Source: Chloroflexota bacterium
Lineage (GTDB): Bacteria; Chloroflexota; DTOL01; JACQYG01
Reading direction: 5' to 3'
DNA length: 5,498 nucleotides
NCBI GenBank assembly: GCA_016208345.1
Contig: JACQYG010000068.1
Coordinates: 1 to 5,498 of the forward strand
Below the pieces are notes generated by a model, which was given only the letters and a program-made list of their open reading frames with translations, ran no database searches and was not told the DNA's origin. Positions 1 to 5,498 of the stretch are shown here, piece by piece. The position numbers and the translations under genes were made by a program. Numbering within the stretch: position 1 is the stretch's first letter; each line of letters begins with the position of its first letter.

Positions 1-615
1 GACGAGATCGTCCCGGTGATGGTTGCCAAGAAGGTAGCGGGCAAAGAGGTGGCCTCTGAGCCCATCACCCAGGACGAGTGCATCAACCCCGCCATCTCCG
101 TGCAAAAGCTGGCGCTTTACCCCACGGTCTTCAAAGAAAACGGCACTGTTACCCCTGGCAACGCCTGCCCCATCAGCGACGGCGCGGCAGCCCTGCTGGT
201 CATGGCCGCGGACCGCGCCAGGTCCCTGGGGCTAGAGACCATGGGCTACATCCGGGCCTACGCCTACGGGGGTGTAGGGCCGGAGGTCATGGGCATCGGT
301 CCCACCGTGGCTGTGCCCAAGGCCCTCAAGCGGGCCGGGCTCAAGCTCACCGACATTGACCTCATCGAGCTCAACGAGGCCTTCGCTGCTCAGTGCCTGG
401 CCGTAGGCAAAGTCCTCAAGGACGACGGCTGGGACTGGAACAAGGTGAACGTCAACGGCGGCGCCATAGCCCTGGGGCATCCGGTGGGGTGCTCGGGGGC
501 GCGCATCGTGGTGACGTTGCTCAACGAAATGAAGAAGCGGGACCTGCACCTTGGCCTAGCCACCATGTGCGTGGGCGGCGGCCAGGGAGGGGCGATTGTG
601 GTGGAGAGGAAATAA
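1..615 (+). CDS. Acetyl-CoA acyltransferase (thiolase), 3' part, 5' end outside window
   Basis: Thiolase that cleaves 3-ketoacyl-CoA with CoA to acetyl-CoA and a shortened acyl-CoA, the last step of beta-oxidation; expected to be cytoplasmic. The frame is open from base 1 (fragment begins DEIVPV) to a TAA at 613-615, giving 204 residues. In fragment numbering, GTVTPGN is at 48-54, SDGAAA at 59-64, NEAFAAQ at 125-131, GGAIALGHPVGCSGAR at 153-168 with catalytic His160, and CVGGGQGG at 190-197 with catalytic Cys190. The His-Cys spacing of 30 and the 14 residues after the Cys match the biosynthetic thiolase of about 392 residues, so roughly 188 residues, including the acyl-accepting Cys, lie upstream. 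The ATG at base 16 is internal and is not the start. The next gene follows after 18 bases. Chain-length preference, and degradative versus biosynthetic direction, cannot be read from the fragment; the neighbours argue for degradation. Confidence 0.95.
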   Translation, partial: DEIVPVMVAKKVAGKEVASEPITQDECINPAISVQKLALYPTVFKENGTVTPGNACPISDGAAALLVMAADRARSLGLETMGYIRAYAYGGVGPEVMGIGPTVAVPKALKRAGLKLTDIDLIELNEAFAAQCLAVGKVLKDDGWDWNKVNVNGGAIALGHPVGCSGARIVVTLLNEMKKRDLHLGLATMCVGGGQGGAIVVERK

Positions 616-633
616 CAACAAGGAGGTCGAGCC

Positions 634-1860
634 ATGTACATCTTCAAGGCAGGCGTGGTCGGTGCCGGGGCCATGGGCGCAGGCATCGCCCAGGTCGTCA
701 CCTTCTCCGGCTTGCCGGTGGTGATCAAGGATGTCAATCAGGAATTGGTGGATAAGGGCGTCGAGAAGATCAGGGCCATTTATCAGGGGCGGGTAGACAA
801 GGGCAAGATGAGCGCCGCTGACATGCAGTCCAAGATGGACCTAGTCACGGCCACCACGAGCTATGCCGATTTCAGCGATGTGGACATCGTCATCGAGGCG
901 GTGCCCGAGAAGATGGCCATCAAGAAACAGGTCTTCGCCGAGCTGGACGAGGTCTGCCCGGAGGGCACCATCTTCGCCTCCAACACCTCGGCTCTTTCCA
1001 TCTCCGAGATGGGCGCGGCCACCAAGCGGCCACACAAGATGATCGGCATGCACTTCTTCAACCCCGCCCACGTGATGAAGCTGGTGGAGGTGATCCCCGG
1101 CCTGGATACCAACCAGGAGACCATCGACGACGTGGTTATGTTCACCGAGTCGCTCCGGAAGATCCCGGTGGTGGTCCAGGAGTGCCCGGGCTTCCTGGTG
1201 AACCGGCTCCTGATGCCCTACCTGAACGAGGCTGTCCTGTGCCTGCAAGAGGGCACGGCTACGGCGGAGGAGATCGACACGGCCATGGTGGGGTTCGGCT
1301 GGCCGATGGGCCCCTTCACCCTGATGGATATGCTGGGCATTGACATCTGCTACGACGTGGGCGAATACCTGTACGCCGAATACGGCGACCGCGTGACCCC
1401 CGCGGCCCTGTTCCACAAGCTGGTGGCAGCCGGGCGGTTAGGCGAGAAGGCGGGGGCCGGCTTCTACGGCTACGGTGACCAGACGGATGAGCCGGTAAAG
1501 CAGATGATCAAAGAGGTTCAGGCGGAAGGCAAGGCGGCCAAAGGGACAACCTTCAGCGTGGACCGGCTGATGCTGCCCCTGATCAACGAGGCGGTGCTGG
1601 CCTTACAGGAGAACATCGCCAAGGTCGGCGACATCAACATGGCCATGATCGCCGGCACCGGCATGAAGAAGGGTGACACGGCCATGGGCCCGCTGCAATT
1701 GGCCGACGAGATGGGGCTGGACACCGTCGTGCAAAAACTCGAGGAGTTCCAGAAGCAGTACGGCGAGCGCTTCCGGCCGGCTCGGCTGCTGCACACCAAG
1801 GTCCGGGCCGGACACCTGGGCAAGAAGGTCGGAAAAGGGTTCAGCGAGTATACGACCTAG
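634..1860 (+). CDS. 3-hydroxyacyl-CoA dehydrogenase with duplicated C-terminal domain
   Basis: Oxidises (S)-3-hydroxyacyl-CoA to 3-ketoacyl-CoA with NAD+, the third step of beta-oxidation, in the cytoplasm. The protein has 408 residues. The N-terminal Rossmann domain (about 5-183) shows GAGAMG at 10-15 and Asp33, the usual ribose-binding acid, which favours NAD over NADP. The family's active-site residues are present with the spacing of the human enzyme: Ser119 in SNTSAL, His140 in GMHFFNP, Glu152 and Asn190. The first C-terminal helical domain is at about 184-283 (PGFLVNRLLMPYLNEA to GAGFYGY) and a second, related copy at about 307-407 (RLMLPLINEA to VGKGFSEY). Single-domain enzymes are about 280-300 residues, so the length is explained by the extra domain. 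There is no hydratase domain, so it is monofunctional. Start: ATG at 634 behind AGGAGG at 621-626. It sits 18 bases after the thiolase stop, consistent with one transcript. A hydroxybutyryl-CoA dehydrogenase role is an alternative; the substrate range is unknown. Confidence 0.95.
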   Translation: MYIFKAGVVGAGAMGAGIAQVVTFSGLPVVIKDVNQELVDKGVEKIRAIYQGRVDKGKMSAADMQSKMDLVTATTSYADFSDVDIVIEAVPEKMAIKKQVFAELDEVCPEGTIFASNTSALSISEMGAATKRPHKMIGMHFFNPAHVMKLVEVIPGLDTNQETIDDVVMFTESLRKIPVVVQECPGFLVNRLLMPYLNEAVLCLQEGTATAEEIDTAMVGFGWPMGPFTLMDMLGIDICYDVGEYLYAEYGDRVTPAALFHKLVAAGRLGEKAGAGFYGYGDQTDEPVKQMIKEVQAEGKAAKGTTFSVDRLMLPLINEAVLALQENIAKVGDINMAMIAGTGMKKGDTAMGPLQLADEMGLDTVVQKLEEFQKQYGERFRPARLLHTKVRAGHLGKKVGKGFSEYTT

Positions 1861-1921
1861 AAAAGGATTCGCTCTTCACAGTAAAAGGGTTCGCACTTAT
1901 CACCTCACCCATCGTTTTCCC

Positions 1922-1987
1922 ACCGCAGAGAGCGCGGAGAACGCAGAGAATAAAGTGGAAATCTCAGCGGTCTCTGCGTGCTGCGGT
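1922..1987. repeat. Imperfect palindromic repeat made of about 9-base CGCAGAGAA-type units
   Basis: Left arm 1922-1949, 12-base spacer 1950-1961, right arm 1962-1987. Aligned with a 2-base gap, 21 of 26 right-arm positions are complementary to the left arm; two more would be G-U pairs in + strand RNA. The outer seven bases (ACCGCAG / CTGCGGT) match perfectly. The left arm is three head-to-tail 9-mers at 1924, 1933 and 1942 (CGCAGAGAG, CGCGGAGAA, CGCAGAGAA); the right arm carries related units in inverse orientation. It lies in the largest spacer of the cluster, between the hydroxyacyl-CoA dehydrogenase and enoyl-CoA hydratase genes. From memory, CGCAGAG-type palindromes of this kind recur between genes in several environmental bacterial phyla. 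No U-run follows the stem, so it is not a classical terminator; an RNA hairpin affecting processing or stability is possible but inferred. Confidence 0.8.
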
Positions 1988-2018
1988 AAAATTGGCCGTT
2001 CAAGCAATAAACTCAAGT

Positions 2019-2024
2019 AAGGAG
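2019..2024 (+). promoter_or_regulatory. Ribosome binding site fixing the enoyl-CoA hydratase start
   Basis: AAGGAG lies six bases before the ATG at 2031. The same frame is open further upstream to a TTG at 1992, but that start would add 13 residues with no family counterpart and begins just past the palindromic repeat. The RBS and the MTERQYIKI opening favour 2031. Confidence 0.8.
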
Positions 2025-2030
2025 ACGAAA

Positions 2031-2816
2031 ATGACCGAGCGCCAGTACATCAAGATCAGCGTGGAAGACCGCATTGCCGTGTTGACAATTGACCATCCCC
2101 CGGTCAATGCCCTGAACACCCCTACCATGCAGGAGCTGAACAGCGCCCTGGACGAGCTGGCCGCCGACGATGGCGTGAAGGCCATCGTCATCACCGGCGC
2201 CGGCCAGTACGCCTTCGTCGCCGGCGCCGACATCAACGAGATCGCCGCGCTCAAGGGACCAGAAGATGCCCGGGCCGTGGTGCTCATGGGCCAGGGGATA
2301 CTAAACAAGATCGAGAACATGCGCAAGCCGGTCATCGCTGCGATCAATAGCGTTTGCCTGGGAGGCGGCAACGAGCTGGCCATGTCCTGCCACATGCGGG
2401 TGGCTACCGACCGGGCACGCTTCGGCCAGCCAGAGATCAACCTGGGGATCATCCCCGGTTTCGGCGGCACCCAGCGCCTGCCCCGCCTCGTCGGCAAGGC
2501 CAAGGCCCTGGAGATGCTCCTGACCGGCGACATGATCACCGCCCAGGAGGCCCACCGCATCGGGCTGGTGAACAAGGTGGTCCCCGAGGGCGAGGTGGTG
2601 AAGGCGGCCAAAGACCTGGCCAAGAAGGTCCTCACCAAGGGCCAGGTGGCGGTGGGCAAGATCATGGAGGTGGTAGACCAGGGACTGCAGACCTCCCTGG
2701 AGAAAGGCCTGCTCCTGGAGGCTGACGGCTTCGCCGCCATCACCGCGACCGAGGACATGCGCGAGGGCGTCGCGGCTTTCCTCCAGAAGCGCCAGCCGAA
2801 GTTTCAGGATAGATAG
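2031..2816 (+). CDS. Enoyl-CoA hydratase (crotonase family)
   Basis: Adds water to trans-2-enoyl-CoA to give (S)-3-hydroxyacyl-CoA, the second step of beta-oxidation; a cytoplasmic enzyme, normally a hexamer in this family. The protein has 261 residues, the usual length for a monofunctional hydratase. The crotonase core is at about 14-200. Oxyanion-hole segments are FVAGADINE (62-70) and CLGGGNELAM (109-118). Both catalytic glutamates of true hydratases are present: Glu115 in GGGNE and Glu135 in FGQPEINLG, 20 apart as in rat mitochondrial hydratase, followed by PGFGGTQRLPR (142-152). The C-terminal helical part ends in the typical TEDMREGVAAFLQKRQPKF. Both glutamates argue against an isomerase or a dehalogenase-type crotonase. 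The gene is separated from the dehydrogenase by 170 bases, so it could have its own promoter, though I see no convincing one. Short-chain (crotonase) versus broad specificity cannot be told from the sequence. Confidence 0.94.
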   Translation: MTERQYIKISVEDRIAVLTIDHPPVNALNTPTMQELNSALDELAADDGVKAIVITGAGQYAFVAGADINEIAALKGPEDARAVVLMGQGILNKIENMRKPVIAAINSVCLGGGNELAMSCHMRVATDRARFGQPEINLGIIPGFGGTQRLPRLVGKAKALEMLLTGDMITAQEAHRIGLVNKVVPEGEVVKAAKDLAKKVLTKGQVAVGKIMEVVDQGLQTSLEKGLLLEADGFAAITATEDMREGVAAFLQKRQPKFQDR

Positions 2817-2872
2817 GGCAAGTTACCCCGTTGCAAACTGCTTTCTTTACTAACAAAGAACCACCCCTCTCT

Positions 2873-2877
2873 AGGAG
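2873..2877 (+). promoter_or_regulatory. Ribosome binding site fixing the acyl-CoA synthetase start
   Basis: AGGAG lies seven bases before the ATG at 2885. The frame is open upstream to a TTG at 2831, but the 18 extra residues are unlike the family and that TTG lacks a ribosome binding site. MSLNLALIMNESAKR is a normal family beginning. An ATG at 2878 is out of frame. Confidence 0.8.
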
Positions 2878-2884
2878 ATGGCCC

Positions 2885-4408
2885 ATGTCTTTAAACCTGG
2901 CATTGATAATGAACGAAAGCGCCAAGCGTGACCCGGCCAAGACCGCGATCATCATGGGCGAGAAACGGATGTCCTATGGAGAGCTCAATGCGGCCAGCAA
3001 CAAGGTGGCCAACGCCCTGCGCTCCCTGGGCGTTCAACGTGGCGACAAGGTAGCCATGATGCTCCCGAATGTGCCCCAATTCCCCATAGTTTACTACGGC
3101 ATCCTCAAGCTCGGCGCCACTGTGGTGCCCTTGAACGTCCAGTTCAAAGCGGGCGAGATCCAGTACCACCTGGAGGACTCGGACGCCGTTGCCCTGTTCA
3201 CCTGGGAGGCTGTCGCCGCAGAGGCCCACAAGGGCTGGGCCGCCACGGAAACCTGCAAGCACCTCATCGTGGTGAACGCCCCCGGCAGCGACTACCTCCC
3301 TGACGGCGCCCTTTCCTTCGCCGCCTTTTCGGCCGTGGCCTCGCCGGCCTTCGAGATGGCCTGGACCATGCCCGACGACACGGCGGTGCTGCTGTACACA
3401 TCTGGCACCACCGGCCGGCCCAAGGGTGCCGAGCTAACCCATTTCAATATGTTCTACAACGCGGCCTTCTGTGCTGACCGTCTCCTGGGAGTGACGCCCC
3501 AGGACGTTTCCATCGCCGCCCTGCCGCTCTTTCATTCCTTCGGGCAGACCTGTGCCATGAACATGACCTTTTACGCCGGCGCCACTCTGACCATGCTGCC
3601 CAGATTCGAGCCGGAGCAGGCCCTGGAAATCACCCAGCGGGACAAGGTCACCATCTTCGCCGGAGTGCCCACCATGTATTTCTACTTGCTGAACTATCCG
3701 GATGCCGGCAAGTACGACGTCAGTTCCCTGCGCCTGTGCGTCTCCGGCGGCGCAGCTATCCCGGTGGAGGTGATGAAGGGCTTCGAGCGTAAATACAACG
3801 TGGCCATCCTGGAGGGCTATGGCCTTTCGGAGACCTCGCCGGTGGCATCATTCAACGTGCGTGAACGCCCCAGGAAGCCGGGCTCCATCGGCCTGCCCAT
3901 CTGGGGCACCGAGATGAAAGCCGTGGACGCTAACGACGTGCCCGTGCCGCCTGGTGAACCGGGGGAGATAGTGATCCGCGGCCACAACGTGATGAAGGGG
4001 TATTACAAACGGCCAGAGGCCACGGCCGAAGCCATGAAGAACGGGTGGTTCCATACCGGGGACATCGCCCGGGTGGACGAGGACGGCTACTTCTTCATCG
4101 TCGATCGCAAGAAAGACATGATCCTGCGAGGTGGCTTCAACGTTTATCCTCGGGAGGTCGAAGAGACCCTGTATGGCCATCCCGCCATCGCGGAAGCAGC
4201 CGTGGTGGGTGTTCCGGAAGAAGCCCTGGGGGAGGAGGTTAAGGCCTTCGTGGTCCTGAAGCCCGGGATGACCGCCAGCGAGCAGGAGATCATCGACTAC
4301 TGCAAGGAACGAATGGCCTCTTTCAAGTACCCGCGCTTTGTGGAGTTCCGGGAGTCCCTGCCCAAAGGCAGGACGGGCAAAATCCTCAAAAGCGAGTTAA
4401 GAGGTTAA
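2885..4408 (+). CDS. Fatty-acyl-CoA synthetase (AMP-forming, FadD/LcfB-like)
   Basis: Activates a carboxylic acid to its acyl-CoA through an acyl-adenylate, using ATP and CoA; here most likely a fatty acid feeding the neighbouring beta-oxidation enzymes. The protein has 507 residues, normal for bacterial medium/long-chain acyl-CoA ligases of the ANL superfamily. Visible motifs: phosphate-binding loop YTSGTTGRPKG (171-181), LPLFHSFGQT (213-222), GYGLSETSP (311-319) with Glu316, WFHTGD (388-393) with the ribose-binding Asp393, the hinge region DRKKDMILRGGFNVYPREVEE (from 407), and GRTGKILK (495-502, counting from the PKGRTGK segment) with the catalytic Lys499 of the adenylation step. The large N-terminal domain ends around 405 and the small mobile domain follows. 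No signal peptide or membrane segment is evident. It starts 68 bases after the hydratase stop and ends 15 bases before the acyl-CoA dehydrogenase start. Substrate chain length, or an aromatic or branched acid, cannot be decided by motif alone. Confidence 0.93.
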   Translation: MSLNLALIMNESAKRDPAKTAIIMGEKRMSYGELNAASNKVANALRSLGVQRGDKVAMMLPNVPQFPIVYYGILKLGATVVPLNVQFKAGEIQYHLEDSDAVALFTWEAVAAEAHKGWAATETCKHLIVVNAPGSDYLPDGALSFAAFSAVASPAFEMAWTMPDDTAVLLYTSGTTGRPKGAELTHFNMFYNAAFCADRLLGVTPQDVSIAALPLFHSFGQTCAMNMTFYAGATLTMLPRFEPEQALEITQRDKVTIFAGVPTMYFYLLNYPDAGKYDVSSLRLCVSGGAAIPVEVMKGFERKYNVAILEGYGLSETSPVASFNVRERPRKPGSIGLPIWGTEMKAVDANDVPVPPGEPGEIVIRGHNVMKGYYKRPEATAEAMKNGWFHTGDIARVDEDGYFFIVDRKKDMILRGGFNVYPREVEETLYGHPAIAEAAVVGVPEEALGEEVKAFVVLKPGMTASEQEIIDYCKERMASFKYPRFVEFRESLPKGRTGKILKSELRG

Positions 4409-4423
4409 GGCTGGAGGTAGGAC

Positions 4424-5498
4424 ATGGATTTTACCTTTACGGAAGAGCAGGAGATGTTCCGGGAGATGGTGCGGGACTTTGCCCAGAAGGAGGTCCTGCC
4501 TTTGGCGGAGACCCTGGACCGGGAGGAGCGTCCGCCTCTGGAAACCTTGAAAAAAGCAGCCAGGCTCGATCTCTTCGGCATCCTTTTCCCAGAGAAGTAC
4601 GGAGGGGTTGATGCCGGCATCATCACCTACTGCATCATGATGGAGGAGCTGGGCAAGGTCTGTTCCGCCACCGCTGGCACCATCGGGGTGGATGTGGGCG
4701 TGGGCGCCATGACCATTTACCTGGACGGCACCGAGGAGCAAAAACAGAAGTACCTGGCGCCCCTGGCCAAGGGCGAGAAACTGGCCGCCTTCGCGCTCAC
4801 CGAGCCCAACGCTGGCTCCGACGCCGCCAGCATCACCACCTCTGCGGTCAGAGATGGCGACCACTACGTATTGAACGGCTCCAAGACCTGGATCACCAAC
4901 GGGGACATCGCTGACTTCATCATCACCTTTGCCGTCACTAGCAAGGGCTCCGGCGCCCGGGGCATCTCCGCCTTCATTGTGGAGAAGGACTTTCCGGGCT
5001 TCAAGGTGGGCTGGCGCGAGAAAAAAATGGGGCTGCGGGGTACCAGCACCTGCCAGCTCTTCTACGACGACTGCCGCGTCCCCGTTGCGAACCTCCTGGG
5101 CGGCCGCCCGGGCCTGGGCTTTCTCACTGCCATGAGGACCCTGGACTTCGGGCGCTTGAGCATCGGCGCCTCTTGTCTGGGCGGTGCCCAGGCGGCCCTC
5201 AAGGCCAGCATCGAATTCGCCTCCCAGCGCCAGCAGTTCGGCGGGCCCATCGCCAACAAGCAGGCCATTCAATTTATCATCGCCGACATGGCCACGCAGA
5301 TCGAATCTCTACGCCACATGGTCTATCACGTCGCCTGGGTGGCCGAGACGGGCAAGAAATATAGCCGGGAGGCTGCCATGTGCAAGCTGTGGGGTTCTCA
5401 GGTCCTGGTGCGGGCGGTGAATAAGGCCGTCCAGGTCCACGGCGGCATGGGCTACATGAAGCGCTTTCCTATCGAACGATACTACCGGGATGCTCGCA
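4424..5498 (+). CDS. Acyl-CoA dehydrogenase, 3' end outside window
   Basis: FAD enzyme that converts acyl-CoA to trans-2-enoyl-CoA and passes electrons to electron-transfer flavoprotein, the first oxidative step of beta-oxidation. The frame stays open from the ATG at 4424 to the window end, giving 358 complete codons of an expected 380 or so. The N-terminal helical domain (about 4-115) starts MDFTFTEEQEMFREMVRDFA. The middle beta domain has FALTEPNAGSDAASI (123-137) and WITNG (156-160), FAD/substrate-binding signatures. The C-terminal helical domain has LDFGRLSIGA (240-249), SQRQQFGGPIANKQA (267-281), VHGGMGY (338-344) and ERYYRDAR (351-358). The usual catalytic Glu (in a YEGTSxIQ-like segment) would lie just beyond the edge. 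The position before Arg244 is Gly, not Glu, so it is not of the isovaleryl-CoA dehydrogenase type with its base in helix G. GGAGG at 4413-4417 sits six bases before the start; the 15-base gap implies co-transcription with the synthetase gene. Chain-length specificity is unknown. Confidence 0.94.
   Translation, partial: MDFTFTEEQEMFREMVRDFAQKEVLPLAETLDREERPPLETLKKAARLDLFGILFPEKYGGVDAGIITYCIMMEELGKVCSATAGTIGVDVGVGAMTIYLDGTEEQKQKYLAPLAKGEKLAAFALTEPNAGSDAASITTSAVRDGDHYVLNGSKTWITNGDIADFIITFAVTSKGSGARGISAFIVEKDFPGFKVGWREKKMGLRGTSTCQLFYDDCRVPVANLLGGRPGLGFLTAMRTLDFGRLSIGASCLGGAQAALKASIEFASQRQQFGGPIANKQAIQFIIADMATQIESLRHMVYHVAWVAETGKKYSREAAMCKLWGSQVLVRAVNKAVQVHGGMGYMKRFPIERYYRDAR

Noticed and set aside
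1922..1987. Palindrome as a Rho-independent terminator
   Set aside because: No T-run follows the stem on either strand. The loop is long and the arms contain mismatches.
1922..1987. Repeat units as a CRISPR array
   Set aside because: Units are about 9 bases, contiguous without spacers, and arranged as an inverted pair.
1875..1992. Possible promoters: TTCACA at 1875-1880, and TAAAAT at 1987-1992 as a -10
   Set aside because: TTCACA has no acceptable -10 about 17 bases downstream, and TAAAAT has no -35-like hexamer at the right distance, so neither forms a convincing pair.
1673..2020. Open frame of 115 codons running from the end of the dehydrogenase gene through the palindromic repeat
   Set aside because: It is out of frame with the real gene, and its repetitive Ala-Glu-Asn/Ser-Ala part is simply the translated 9-base repeat.
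1992..2030. Upstream TTG start for the enoyl-CoA hydratase
   Set aside because: The 13 added residues have no family match, and a good AAGGAG sits six bases before the ATG at 2031.
2000..2758. Antisense open frame of 252 codons opposite the enoyl-CoA hydratase gene
   Set aside because: It mirrors the hydratase gene; the product is a low-complexity Ser/Arg/Ala-rich string with no family features.
4397..5272. Long antisense open frame of 291 codons opposite the acyl-CoA dehydrogenase gene
   Set aside because: The sense strand encodes a clear acyl-CoA dehydrogenase with family motifs over the whole stretch. The antisense product shows no recognisable domain, and long antisense frames are expected in GC-rich codon-biased genes.

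Overview
The window carries five genes, all on the + strand, that together encode one turn of fatty acid beta-oxidation plus the ligase that activates the substrate. The order is: 3' half of an acetyl-CoA acyltransferase (thiolase), 3-hydroxyacyl-CoA dehydrogenase, enoyl-CoA hydratase, fatty-acyl-CoA synthetase (AMP-forming), and an acyl-CoA dehydrogenase that runs off the right edge. Gaps are 18, 170, 68 and 15 bases. Each of the four visible starts is an ATG behind a purine-rich ribosome binding site, so co-transcription as one operon is likely, though the 170-base and 68-base gaps could hold internal signals that I cannot resolve.

Layout: 1-615 thiolase C-terminal part; 634-1860 hydroxyacyl-CoA dehydrogenase with two tandem C-terminal domains; 1861-2030 spacer holding a palindromic repeat (1922-1987) built from about 9-base units; 2031-2816 enoyl-CoA hydratase; 2817-2884 short AT-richer spacer; 2885-4408 acyl-CoA synthetase; 4424-5498 acyl-CoA dehydrogenase without its C-terminal end.

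How the genes fit: the synthetase makes acyl-CoA from free fatty acid, CoA and ATP. The acyl-CoA dehydrogenase puts in the 2,3 double bond and passes electrons to an electron-transfer flavoprotein that is not in the window. The hydratase adds water, the dehydrogenase oxidises the 3-hydroxyl with NAD+, and the thiolase cleaves off acetyl-CoA. Hydratase and dehydrogenase are separate proteins here, not a FadB/FadJ-type fusion.

Organism: a GC-rich bacterium. The separate enzymes, the N-terminal style of the hydroxyacyl-CoA dehydrogenase and a spacer repeat of the CGCAGAG type would fit Chloroflexota, Desulfobacterota or an actinobacterial-type lineage. This is an impression from memory, not a placement.

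I found no evidence of an undescribed system. The genes are a conventional catabolic cluster; the least explained sequence is the palindromic repeat between the dehydrogenase and hydratase genes.
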